Below, in pieces: positions 53,383 through 64,000 of a stretch of 64,000 nt of DNA. How positions within the stretch are numbered: position 1 is the stretch's first letter; every line of letters begins with the position of its first letter. The DNA comes from Madurella fahalii. Lineage: Eukaryota > Ascomycota > Sordariomycetes > Sordariales. Under the pieces are notes generated by a model that made no database searches, was not told where the DNA came from, and saw nothing but the letters and a program-made list of their open reading frames with translations. A program made the translations under genes and the position numbers. The DNA lies in contig CM056874.1 in assembly GCA_029876055.1 (NCBI GenBank), positions 8,060,001-8,124,000 on the forward strand, read 5' to 3'.

Positions 53383-56300
53383 TCTGACTTTGGCCCCACG
53401 AATCTAAGGTTCGTCCCGTCCTACACAGCGAATACACAAGAGTCGTCGTCGAGAACCGGAAAAGATCGAGCACAACAGGCCAGCCGTCGACAAAAAGAAC
53501 CCTGGGATCAACCCCTGAACTGTGTGACCAAAGAAGCCGAGCCAACCGTCGCCCTCGAAACCGCTTCCGGCGAGAAAATGAGAGAGCGTCTCCTCGTCAA
53601 TCGAGATCGGGTCCGAGTGGCAACGGATGTGGAGATGGAGCAAGGCAAAAGCAGCACTGCTGTGTTTAAAGAACGAAGCTTGGGGTCCCGATGCCCACCA
53701 AGTAGAGAAGGAAAGAAATGCCTCGAAAGGGAATGTGGGTTGAGGCCAGAACAACTAAACAAACGAAGCAGAAATGGACGGGGCTCACAACATTATGGAA
53801 GAGGACAGGGACAGACCAAAGCTGGGTCAAGCTGGAAACAGCGCGAAGAAATTCGATGAAACTGTTTCGAGCAAGCCCCATCCTCGTCGGCATCGAACGA
53901 GGAATGCACCCTCTCGGGCAAAAGCGTTGCGATGGGTCTAGCCGTCTACCTTAGACGCCCATCTCGTCTCAACGACAACCATGCCAGGGGGGACGGTCTC
54001 ATACGGGGTCTCGGCAACGAATCCCTGGGCGGATCGGGCCCAATACCCCGCGGGCAAGACGCGCGCAGGTGAGTTGGGACGTTCACATCGCATGGTGGTT
54101 GTGTGTGGCAGCCGCAGAACCGTCCCTTGCGGGTGGGGTGTATGAGACCGACCCCAGACAGCTCGTGTCGGAGGTCGGCCCAAGCGAAACAAGCCGTTGC
54201 ATGAGTGGCGCAGGGGAGCCTGGCTACAACAAAACTTGTCATAGCCCCGCGACTGTTTGTAATCGAAATATGGGCTGATAAAGGATGGAATGTGAACCCC
54301 GTGCCTGTTCAACAAAGTCATGCTGAACCAAGCTGTCGGCGATGAGCAGCTGCGCAGCAGATATGAGGGCGGCACTTGCAACCAAGGCCCCTGCCCGGGT
54401 GTGTTTGCGTCAGCCGACATCGATGCACAAAAGGCCAGACGACAGGAAGGATCAGGTGGGACGAAGATGCCATCGCAATGAGAAACGACTGAAGAAGTCG
54501 AATCCAATGGCTCGAAATTCCAATGTCGGGAGGTCCTGCGAGGCCCGCGATCCACAGTGGTCTTCCCCGGCGCTAGATGAGACCCGCCTTGCCCCAGGCC
54601 CCAAAATTTCCCCAGGTCGTCACATGCGGCCAGACCAGGTCGAGATCCGGCACCCCACCGTCCACCTACACGGTATGCACGCGCCGGACTTCGTGGTGGA
54701 AAGTGGGAGAACGTTGGAGCGCATTTTTTGCTGCAACTCACAATGGCATCCTGTCCCCTGCCCCGTGTTCACGAAAGGATTGACGGAAGGCGAGGCTTAA
54801 CGGGCCGAGCCCCCTGAATTTCGGGCCGTCCAGACACTTCAAGGTTGCACTTTACGTAAGCGGTCCCCTTTAGCCGGCAGTTGCTTTCCTGAAGACCCCA
54901 CATGCTATATTTTTTTTTTTTCTAGACTTTTTCTGGCTGCCGACTTCGGCTTGGGGCCGCTAATGACACTGTAAACGGGAATTTGTACTTTATCTGGCTC
55001 TGAAAACGATATCAGCTTTCTAAACCGGTCACCATTGAAGAACCTCGACAGTCCTGGGTCGGTCGGCCGACCTTCGTCCCAACAAATTAACATCAGGTGT
55101 TTCTTGCATGAAGGGGGCTTCAATCCCCGGTCCCCCAGCGGATCCCCCTAGCCGTTCATCCCTGAGGCCCTCCATTCAAATCCTACCCAAGGATCGCGGC
55201 CGCTAATCACAAAATTTACCTCGAAGTGTTCAAAAATTCGCAGGAGCACAGCTGGATAGCAGTTCATGAAAACGAGGTGTCTTTATCTCATTGCTTTAAC
55301 CTGAAGACTAGTCCGGAATGCAACCCCACGATGTCCTCTTAGAAATTGGCACTAGAGGTTTTCAATATGAAGCAGGACATTGTGAGGCTGCCAGCCTGCT
55401 TTATTTATCGGATGGCCTATTTCCATCAATTGTTCGTCCGCTACATGTCATCACCTCAGCATTACAACGACCTACCCGGCTGCCATCATGTAGAGACATT
55501 GCATCCGCAATAGGAGCATGGCAACACATACTTTTATATGCTACTATGATGCTAGTATCAGCGATAACCCTAAACGCCAGAGGATGGCGACATCTTGAAT
55601 GGCTCCGTTCTCTAATGGTTACTCTATGTATTGGCCAGCAGGGGTCGATAATCTACCCCATTCCACTATGAGCTCGTATACCAGATTGATGATTGGCTAG
55701 AGGCTCCATCAAAATATCGGGACAGTCATGGGATATCCAACATCAAGTTGTGCTTGCAAATTTGATAAGAATTTTCTCCGTCCTCCGCTGGGAATGAGCG
55801 TCTGGACTGCAATAAGAGCGAACGTTTCAACTCGGCTCAGAAAACTGTCACGTATGGGCAGCTATCTTGGAAACCTTAAGGTGGCTTTGCAACGTAAGGA
55901 TTCTTACTATCCAAGTCCGTCTTCGACCCTAAAGAATATCCCAATCTCTCATTCTTAAGTAATATATACTTCACCCAATACCCCTGTAAACACGATCATG
56001 ATGCGCTCAAATCTACTCCGAGTTCAGCGCCAGATATTAGTTCATGGTTTGGAATTTCCAAGCGCCGTTCCGGACAGAAAGTTGTCGGCGAAACGCCACA
56101 CAAAGTTCTGCACCCCATCATAAGGCTCCGTCGAGGATTGAGTGCTCACCGACGCAATTCTAATTACCTGAATAGTGTGTATCCCAGCAGCAGCAAGGCC
56201 CGGGGAAACGTACCTACCGGAGCAGGCACTTACCTCCTGTTATCATCCGGTTACGAATATGTCAAGTGAAATTTCTTCCTGTTTCAAAGTTGGCCAGTGC

Positions 56301-57736
56301 AGCGACAGGCTTACTAGTAGATGACAGCTTTACTTTGGAAACCTCGGCAGTGCTTGTATTAACAATCATGCCACTAAATCCAAAGTGAAATGACCTGTAC
56401 CCGGAGCATAGTTTCGCGCAAATCTATGAAACTATTGGCTCTTGCAAAAACAACTCAATGATGCAAGTATAAGCAAAGAAGGTTCATAAATGAAGACAAA
56501 CCTTGGCCTGCACCAATCACATGTACCTACCTATCTACATTAACGTGCCTAGTGAATGGGACTGACGGGGCTGTAGCTACAAAGCATACCGGTGCCATCT
56601 AATTAGAGACCTACGGATCCGCTAAATCGTACAATGCGTCTGAGATTGCCGACGGCTTTGCTGTGTTCAATGCTTTCTGTTCGTCTTTCACTAACCACCT
56701 TGCGCATGGCATCTTGATCCCTCCTTAAACACACCCTTCCCAAGGCCCAGTTACTATCCTCCATGTAGAGCGAGAGGGTCAAGATGCATATTCTTTTAAT
56801 TCTCGGCCGCTCTAGGTTAGCGTAACTCTGGGCCTGATCAGACGCCGAGCTGCTCTAAGAAAGGTACCTCGGGATATCAAACCCATCATGTCACAGTACA
56901 CTAGAAGCCGGGGCATGCCTCGGTAATCCCAGTGACATGGATATTTTGCGATCGGCTGATAGGCCAGCTAATTGGTCCATATCGAGGTGGATTTTGCTAG
57001 CCACACGAAGAGGCCATCAACCTCGCAACCGAAGGCAGGCAGTTGTCCCGAATGCCCCTGCTTCCCGGCTCGTGACCGACACAGCGCAGCTGAGCTATCG
57101 ATAGCGGATACGAGAGGGATGGGGGTTGCCAACCACCCGACATCGGTCATAGCCAACCAATGCGCACTGGAACAACAAAAGGATCCGGGTATGTCCACTC
57201 CAGCGCTGAGATCCGGAACCAAACGCCGACCCGACCCTGCTGCGCCCGGTTCCTGCGGCCAGATGACCCCAGGTCCCAGCCCTGCCAAGATGATCCCCCG
57301 CCTCCGCCCTGGCCCGCCACTGACGTCCATGACATCATCGGTAGGTCCCTTGACTTTGTACTATTTTTGGCAAACGTCATCCATTTGTTCAGGAGGCAAT
57401 TCAAGTTGTGTTCTTAAGTAAGGATGACGGCAACATGCCCGTCTTCCTGAAAGTCTATTGTATCAATTATGCCCAGTACCGATGCCCAGACCCATAGCGC
57501 CTATAGTGATATTATGACCTAACAGCAGCAGCAACACGCATCTTCGCAACCCATGCTTCCATTAGCCTGAACACCAGGCGACGCCGCAGTCTAATCAAGT
57601 GTACTTCCTCTAATCCAACCCAGGGATGAGTCCAAGACGAAGGGAGTGTAGAATGTGGAAATGTGCTATGCGGAGAAAGAATGATTCGCATGGGAGTGCC
57701 TTCTAGCACTTCTTCTAAACGAAAGAGTGCAACATC
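53383..57736. other. Long gene-free, AT-richer interval
   Basis: 4.35 kb without a supported gene. The first part (to about 54,900) is GC-rich and carries long chance frames, including one of 267 codons on the minus strand. From about 55,200 to 57,000 the DNA is clearly more AT-rich, full of stop codons in every frame, and lacks the codon pattern of the neighbours. I found no terminal repeats and no recognisable transposase. A T run lies at about 54910-54921. It may be a decayed gene or element, or just a long intergenic region. Confidence 0.5.
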
Positions 57737-59186
57737 TTAGACGGCGCCGTAGATGCTGCGGGTTCGTTAGTTTTGGCACTCCATTATGAGAAGCCTCAAG
57801 GATACATACGTTTCCATCAGGATACCAGTGACGCGGTACGGGTCGGCGTTGCTGGCGGGTCTCCGGTCTTCGAAGTAACCGTAACCCTTAGCAGCGACTT
57901 CACGTGGAATGCGAATTGATGCGCCGCGATCGGCCACACCACTGTAGTCTGGTTAGTCCATGTTTCTTGTCAGGGAGATGCAAGGCGGGTCAACATACTA
58001 TGAGAACTGGTCGATGCTGCCGGTCTCGTGGCGGCCGGTGAGACGCTTCTCGTTGTCTTCACCGTAGACAGCGATATGCTCCTCGTGCCGAGCCTCGAGT
58101 TTCTTGATGGCGGCCTCGATGTGCACCATGCCACCCTCCTCGCGCATCTCGACACTTGAGAAGTTGCTGTGCAGACCAGCGCCGTTCCAGTCACCTGGGA
58201 TAAGCTTGGGGTGCAGTGACACCTTCACACCGAAATCCTCGGCGACGCGAGCAAGGATATAACGCGCAATCCAAAGGTCGTCGCCCACTAAACGGAGAGG
58301 TCAGCAGGACATCCCAATTAACCTAGGGTGCGTTTTAGGTCCAAAACTTACTCTGAATGCCCTCGCACGGCCCGACCTGGAACTCCCACTGTGACTTGCT
58401 AACCTCGGCGTTGGTGCCCGAAATCTTCACGCCAGCATAGATGCAGGCACGGAGATGGCTCTCTACAATATCACGCTGGACAACCTTGCCAGCACCGACA
58501 CCGCAGTAATAGGGGCCCTGGGGAGCGGGGAAACCCTGCAGAAAATGTGTTAGCCGTCTGTTAATGACCGTAGCGAGAGAGGGTCGAAAGTACATTTACG
58601 GGCCAGCCATACGGCCTGTCATGCAAGTCCAAGAGCGTGTACTCTTGCTCCAAACCAAACCACGGCTTGTGCTCCGCATGTGCCTCCATCAGCTTCGCGC
58701 ACTCATGGCGGTAGTTGTACTTGTTGGGTGTGCCGTCGTGGTTCCAGCATTCTGCGAGGACACTTGAACAATCCAGTTAGCATGGGCGCTCCTCAAATCT
58801 AGCTGTAGGGGAACCTACAGGATGTTGTCACCCTTCCTGAAGGGGTCGGGATATACGGCGCACGGGCGGAGGTAGACATCCGAGTTGCCGCCGGGGGCTT
58901 GCCCTGTTGAGCTGCCATCGAAATTCCAGATGGGCAATGTCGAAACATCCCACTTCTGACCGGCCTCGAGCGTCCGGGTCTTGGAGCGGGTGTTGCCTTC
59001 AGCGTCGATCCAGATGTACTCAGCAATGACGATGCCCCTCTGGTCGAGCTCGGTGTACTGCCTAACGATCTCGGATCGTGAGATTTGTGCTTCTGATGAC
59101 GTCTGATCACAAAGACGCTGTTAGTATTGTGCGGTCTTGCGACTTTGACGTAGGACAGTAGGTGGCTCCGAGGGAGACGTTACCAT
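57737..59186 (-). CDS. GLN1: Glutamine synthetase
   Basis: Seven coding exons on the minus strand: 59184-59186, 58819-59102, 58600-58762, 58352-58535, 57999-58287, 57810-57941 and 57737-57755; 357 aa. Introns are 81, 56, 64, 64, 57 and 54 nt, and all phases agree. The enzyme makes glutamine from glutamate, ammonia and ATP in the cytosol. The sequence includes YIWIDAEGNTRSKTRTL, WNFDGSSTGQAPG, GPYYCGVGAGK, the ammonia and glutamate site LIPGDWNGAGLHSNFS, and RRPASNADPYRVT near the C terminus. The start codon is alone on its coding exon: intron 1 begins directly after the ATG. Minus-strand CGATAA sequences at 59371-59376 and 59760-59765 are possible GATA-factor (NIT2/AreA) sites, as expected for a nitrogen gene, but unproven. 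Confidence 0.96.
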
Positions 59187-61425
59187 GGCTGCGGTGTTGT
59201 TCTGGGTATCTGGGGGAATATCCGGGGTATCAAACAAAGGAGTGGGGCGTTTGGTTGTGCGGTACCACTCGTGGTTGAGACCTCACAAAACGAAGGAAGG
59301 GAAACAATTGCAAGTTAAAGAATTTCGGGGCTTTGGCAAAGAACGTGTCATGGTCCGGACCGAGGGATTTTTATCGGCGGCGAGTCGGAGGGCCCCGCAT
59401 GGGGTGGCGGGGCCGTGGGGCTTCGTTCCAAGCCTCGAGGCCTTTGTCCGGTGCTGGTCCCTGACATTCTGACACGGCCAAATACGCGACAGCCCAATCC
59501 GTCCCGTTTTTTTTCTCATAGCGTTCCGAATTGAGAAACTGGAATGCCGTCCGCCGGACCAGGCACACAGGCGAAACAAATGCCCAAAATTAGCGCTGCT
59601 CCCTCGGCATGAGGGGTTTTCAAAATTTCGTCCCTCCTGCGTTAGGGTTGTGTTGGGTTTATTGTGAATGTCCCGCGACCCTACCCGGCTTGCCGGGGCT
59701 CCTCCGGTAGCCCCCGACACCCCACCAATAGATCGCCACGGGTCCGATCTGGCTCTCAATTATCGACGCCCTCTGATTGGATGCGCCCTTCTTCTTGCGT
59801 AAGGTTGCTGATGCGTGCCAAATGCCACTCAGCTGGAGGCCGCATGCGGCTGCTGCCCGCCTTGCAGACCGCCGGGTTCAACGTTGCCGGGGACACCATC
59901 AGTCGGATGCGACATATCCCTTAGCGTCATATTTTGTCAAAGAGAAACCACACGCGCATCTAACGCAAATTAGCAGTGGGCCAATCATCTGAACACGGCA
60001 CCAACAGGTCGACACGATTCAGAGAGTCGTTGCAAATCCGTCCGCCACGGGCCAGCCGATCGACTTCCAAGCTTACCCGGTTCCAGATTTACAAGCCGGA
60101 TCACTTGGCGAGGCGCAGGCCAGCCACAGGCCCACACCGTGTTCCCACCTTGGGCGTGACCGCCTTGTTTCGGTTAGGTCGCCACTCCATGGCCGTTTTG
60201 TGGCGCTCACGGCCCGTCGCCTGCTTCAACTTGCATGTTCGCATTCTTCACCACGAAGTCCGCTTTGGATCGAAACTGGAGTCGGGCTCAGTTAAAGTTC
60301 GCAAGTCTGGCGTGAAATATTTGTCATTTTGCCGTGAGGCCGTTAACCCATTTCCCGCGCCCAAGGTCAATGCGTTCCGAGTCTTTGCGTTGGGCTCGCC
60401 CGAGCATCGTTCGTGTTGATCTCGAGACGCCGGTCATATTACCTAATTGATTGACGGCTGGGCTTCAAGGACCCTAGGCCTGACGTCAATCCACCACGGT
60501 ACTGTAGCAACACCCATTTTCGATTCGATTGCTATATTTAGATTCAGATTACACATACGTGCAAAGTCCGAGATGTTCTCGAAGCCACGGCAACAAACAG
60601 ATCCTGCGAGCCACACGGCCTAGAACAACTGGACCCTAAACAACACCGTAATAAACACCCCAACCCCCAAAAACAAACAAACAAAAAAAAAACATACAAC
60701 ACCGAGGATTCGCTGGTCGTCACCGACCCAACTACTGATTCGGCGGTCGGTAGCTTGACTAAGGGAGAGCGGACGGGATCCCGTATTCTCTACCGCCTAT
60801 GGCCGTATGTAGCAGGGTGTAGGTCGTTCTCGAGCTTATAAGATGGGCTCGTTGTGTTGAGAGCCGGTACCATATCAATATTGGATAGAGACGCGGCCAG
60901 GCGTAATTAGTGAGCAGAACCCCCAAGGACCTCAATTGCCCCGAAAGAAAGGCATCGGACGTGCTTTAACATTTCGGGTGGTGCTAGAAATATTTCACAA
61001 CTTCATTACGTCCAATTGAGCTCCCTGAATTACCAGTAAGCGATTAGTGAGTTCTAACGACGAGTTTGGGGTCTAGGGTGCTGCAAATAGATGCAAACCA
61101 AGTCAATCAGTGCTCGAAGCTGCTTTAGAGGGGTTGGCCCGCCGAATACTCATGTCAAAATCTCAATCTTGAAAAACTCGACATCGGGGTCCCGCATCAG
61201 TCAGAGTATGTACCTACGTAAATTCCGGCCCAACTCGTGCCAAACTCAATATCCCCAGAAAAGCACCCTAGCCTCGACGCAACCCTAAACCGCAATCCGT
61301 ATATTGATAGTATAGCCCGCCCAAACCCGGGCTCATCAGCCGCTGTTTTTCAACTCTCATTCAATTGACCCACCGTCTCCCATCAACCGGGACAATGTTT
61401 GCTCGTATCCCAACAACTCACCACC
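59187..61425. other. Upstream region of glutamine synthetase
   Basis: About 2.2 kb with no supported gene. It holds the two CGATAA sites noted for the synthetase promoter, TACTGTA at 60500-60506, and an A-rich stretch with AAAC repeats at about 60668-60695. Frames here are short or GC-composition artefacts. Confidence 0.5.
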
Positions 61426-62174
61426 TTACCCAATCAACCCAGTTGGCTGGTCCAGCACTTCCTGGCTATCCCCGTAATCAGTGTGTCCCGAGTCTTCCGA
61501 GTATGTCTCTGATCCCTCAGGGATGGGCACCATGGCCGACTTGGTCCTGCAGGCACGCCTAATTAGCCACACTCCTAGACACATACACGCAAGAATGATA
61601 CGGGGCAGGCTTACCAAATGTGAATGGCCTCCTTCCAATTCAGACCCGCGATGCAACCGCCCTTGACCGAAACCACATTCTTACCCTTCGACCGCTGCTA
61701 TTTAGTATTGGGAAAACAGTTCATCAGGTCCGTATGCAACGTTAAGGGACGTACCGGAGTTGTGTGGATCAGGCGAGTACCGCATTGCTTGCAGAAGTAG
61801 CTGTAATCAAGGGTTAATTAAAGTTGTCAACACTGCCGTTCCCCGGTCAATGTCCCCCAAGTACAAGAAGGTGCACCTACCAATACAACATCTGTCCGTT
61901 GCTCGTCATTCTCCTACAACAGCGAATTCCTGGGTTAGTCAGAGTCCAACGTGACGAACAGGCAGAGGGCGAGAGACAAAGAGAGAATCAAAGCCTACGT
62001 ATAACAACTCAACAACTCGGCATCCGGCAGCGGGAACCTCGGGAAAATCGCCGATGTGCCAAATGCCGAACTCGTCTGCAGCTGGCAGTCATGGCAGTGG
62101 CAGATGTACAGCGCGAGGGGCTTGGGGGTGGGCGTCTTGAAGTTGACGGCACCGCACTGGCAGCTGGCCTCCAT
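61426..62174 (-). CDS. GFA-domain (CENP-V/glutathione-dependent formaldehyde-activating) protein
   Basis: Five exons on the minus strand: 61999-62174, 61881-61913, 61755-61800, 61615-61694 and 61426-61558; 155 aa. Introns are 56-85 nt. The GFA zinc motifs are complete: CQC at residues 5-7, CHCHDC at 25-30, and CYFCKQCGTRLIH after splicing. These Cys bind the structural and catalytic zinc in the family, whose best-known member condenses glutathione with formaldehyde; most fungal paralogues have no proven substrate. Exons 2 (33 nt) and 3 (46 nt) are very small, so simple frame searches miss most of the gene. An acidic Ser/Thr/Glu tail of about 30 residues follows the domain. Acceptor choice at exon 4 (CAG or the TAG three nt earlier) is uncertain by one codon. 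Confidence 0.87.
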
Positions 62175-63358
62175 TGTCTCCGGTTTCTGTCTGTTGTCTC
62201 TTATATGACTCAATTGGTAAGAGCGTGACTCCGCCGTACTCTCGAGGACGAGGATCCTGAGAGATGAACAGAACCGAGAGATGAGACGGCCGACGCGGGT
62301 TTATTCCCTAATCCCGCCCAACTTGAACCGAGCTTGAAGATATCGGGTCGCGACGGCTTCCACCGGCAGCAATGCACAACCTGCACCTGTCCCGTCCCCG
62401 AAGACGGAGGCCGACCGAGGGATCGGAAAGCCAACTTAAGGTGATGTTGGGGGCTAGTTGGTCCAATTGGCCCAGGAAGAAACGGTAGAAATGCTGTCTG
62501 ACAAAATGGAAGCAACCAGGCAAATAAAACGCGGCACGCTGTGCCAATTTACCAACCGGTGTTTAGATCCCTAAAAAAAATTGGAAAAAAAATTGTGACT
62601 CCTCAGGCCAAATGTCTAACCCACGCACAGCGGCCTTGGAAGTTTCTACTTATATCTGTCACCGCTCCCCCTGACGTGACTCACCCTTACCTTATAGGGA
62701 CATATGGTCGCGTGGTCACATGACACCCCGTAGCTGAATCAAATTAGCAAGCTGATCATCGCGAAGTGTGTACATTGCATATTTGGCGAACGGGACGCGA
62801 AGAGGTGCGCTTGGTCTTGGCCTGGTGCTTATATCAACCTCTGCATATCCATGCTCCACCGTTCAGCTCCATAGTGAGGGTGACTTCCCCGCCGCCAATG
62901 CATGGCGCTCCAGGCTAGTGGCTCGAGACCAGCTGAGTTTGTTATCGGGCTTGTCAGGAGGAGGTTTTCCATTGCCTTGCTTACCACTGACCTGGTCCGA
63001 TGTTACATCGAGCACCGACCCGTCGGCTGCGACCCTTTCGGCCTTCGGATGCCCGATCATATCCCCGAGAGCGCCGATATTCCGGGCTTACAGAAGATCT
63101 ATGAAGGAAAAAAAAAAAAAAAAAAAGGAAAGGTTGCTCGGTTGGATCGAGCGACTCGAAACAATGTCTTTGGTGTCTATTAAGTAAATCTAAATATCTC
63201 GTAGTAGGGTTGTGCACACAATGCCTCGCCAAACGGAAAAACAACCTGGGTATACCAGCCAACGGTTCGCAATGAATATGAATCCAACATAAACCAACGC
63301 CATCTAATGCCATGTTCTAACAGCGTATCCAACGATCACACCCAGGACATGCTCAAGG
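62175..63358. other. Spacer, acyltransferase gene to GFA gene
   Basis: 1.18 kb between two minus-strand genes, without a supported gene. It holds a run of 19 A at 63108-63126. Confidence 0.5.
63108..63126. repeat. Poly(A) tract
   Basis: Nineteen consecutive A on the plus strand, about 230 bp downstream of the acyltransferase stop codon, where it reads as T. Confidence 0.85.
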
Positions 63359-64000
63359 TCATGCTGCCATAGAGTACCCGGGAGCTCGGGGTTTCAGCTC
63401 GGTATCATCAAGACATAGACCTTCTAGCTCCCTGGCCAGGCTGACTATGGGTTTGTCAACAGCCCGCCAAAAAAGGTCGGCCGCCCAGATCACGAGCGAC
63501 CCCAAAAGACAGAGCCCTACAAACCAGCTAACCGTGATTTGAAGCGTTGTCTCAACCCCGAGATATCCCTTGACACCCGTCGCTGGCATGGCCGGCTTGA
63601 AATTGGCTGATCCCGGAATGCCGCGTGCCGGGGTCTGGGGATGGCCCAGTAGCCATTCCCGGAGAAGATCTTCCATCGGGCCGTGGCAAACGTACACGGC
63701 GTAACTGATCCGCCCACAGTACTGCGCGAAAGGTCGCTCAAAGAATCTCCGAAGGCAATCGAGCTCTCCGACCGCCCATACTAGAGCTACCGCCGACAGC
63801 CCGAACCAGAACTTTTGGGGCGCAAGGTGGTCCATCTTGGCGAATGGCATCGGTGTTCGCTCCAAGAAGTACCGGATTCCGGGCGTCTGGTCGGCTGCCT
63901 TGTTTGGCCATCCTCCGATAAACAGGCCCAGAAGGATCAGGCTGATCTGGAGTGTCTGCAGAAGCCAACCGCCCGACGTATCCCGTAGGCTGTACGTCCC
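63359..64000 (-). CDS. Acyltransferase-3 family membrane protein (partial)
   Basis: The gene runs off the right edge; the visible 213 C-terminal residues are in one open frame. Segments resembling transmembrane helices are LLQTLQISLILLGLFIGGW, FWFGLSAVALVWAV, and LQITVSWFVGLCLLGSLVIW. The stretch RRFFERPFAQYCGRISYAVY followed by VCHGPMEDLL is typical of the last part of acyltransferase-3 proteins, which transfer acyl groups to sugars, lipids or small molecules across membranes. The N-terminal catalytic His lies outside the window, so activity cannot be judged. The substrate is unknown. Confidence 0.8.
   Translation of the reverse strand, partial: GTYSLRDTSGGWLLQTLQISLILLGLFIGGWPNKAADQTPGIRYFLERTPMPFAKMDHLAPQKFWFGLSAVALVWAVGELDCLRRFFERPFAQYCGRISYAVYVCHGPMEDLLREWLLGHPQTPARGIPGSANFKPAMPATGVKGYLGVETTLQITVSWFVGLCLLGSLVIWAADLFWRAVDKPIVSLARELEGLCLDDTELKPRAPGYSMAA

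Noticed and set aside
53371..53859. 162-codon plus-strand frame antisense to the start of the secreted-protein gene
   Set aside because: Lies in that gene's promoter, has no recognisable features and overlaps its first exon.
53938..54741. 267-codon minus-strand frame
   Set aside because: Composition is arbitrary (high Cys, Pro, Arg, Ser), no domain or start context; stop-poor because of local GC content.
55318..55958. Short frames in the AT-rich interval as a degraded HET-type or transposon gene
   Set aside because: No motif of any such family could be pointed to; frames are short and unconnected.
1..64000. CRISPR arrays, prokaryotic operons, ribosome binding sites or riboswitches
   Set aside because: Spliceosomal introns and gene content show nuclear fungal DNA; no regularly spaced direct repeats were seen.

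Overview
The window is nuclear DNA from a filamentous ascomycete. It is most likely a Sordariomycete near Sordariales/Chaetomiaceae. The basis is GC-rich coding sequence, genes of one to seven exons, introns mostly 50-85 nt with GTRNGT-like donors and CTAAC/CTGAC branch sites just before the acceptor, and Pezizomycotina-type genes (fungal-order BTA1, a CYT-18-like mitochondrial TyrRS, Zn2Cys6 factor, DUF726, Mdm12). I built gene models by eye from reading frames, splice signals and family knowledge. None has been checked against transcripts or databases. Twenty-one protein genes are supported. I recognised no tRNA, rRNA, CRISPR array or intact transposon.

Layout: 1-4956 no recognisable gene; 4957-7713 (-) membrane ZZ/EF-hand protein; 8271-10912 (+) VPS53; 11379-12927 (+) NPR2; 13132-15180 (-) mitochondrial tyrosyl-tRNA synthetase, divergent from 15724-16412 (+) SDH4; 18299-20049 (-) Zn2Cys6 factor; 22327-25037 (-) betaine lipid synthase BTA1; 26495-28807 (+) ADA3/NGG1; 29554-31650 (-) membrane RING-H2 protein; 33281-35821 (+) DUF726 hydrolase-like; 35996-38401 (-) NOC2; 38701-39527 (+) VPS28; 39594-41204 (-) MDM12; 41928-45588 (+) BRCT/AT-hook protein; 46213-48231 (-) DUF155/RMD1 family; 49137-49561 (-) small zinc-ribbon protein; 50626-51756 (+) RPP1; 52195-53382 (-) secreted low-complexity protein; 53383-57736 gene-free and AT-richer; 57737-59186 (-) glutamine synthetase; 61426-62174 (-) GFA-domain protein; 63359-64000 (-) partial acyltransferase-3 protein.

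Most genes are unrelated housekeeping functions: endosome/Golgi trafficking (VPS53, VPS28), nutrient signalling (NPR2), mitochondria (TyrRS, SDH4, MDM12), chromatin and nucleus (ADA3, NOC2, RPP1, BRCT protein), lipid and nitrogen metabolism (BTA1, glutamine synthetase). This is ordinary fungal gene order, with many head-to-head and tail-to-tail pairs. I see no biosynthetic cluster and no clear new system. The more unusual observations are extreme exon structures (a start codon alone on its coding exon in glutamine synthetase, an 18-nt microexon in SDH4, 10- and 25-nt first exons in the RING gene), a GTACTGTAC/GTACAGTAC element repeated in non-coding DNA, and a BRCT/AT-hook protein with a KEN box and nine CDK-type sites.
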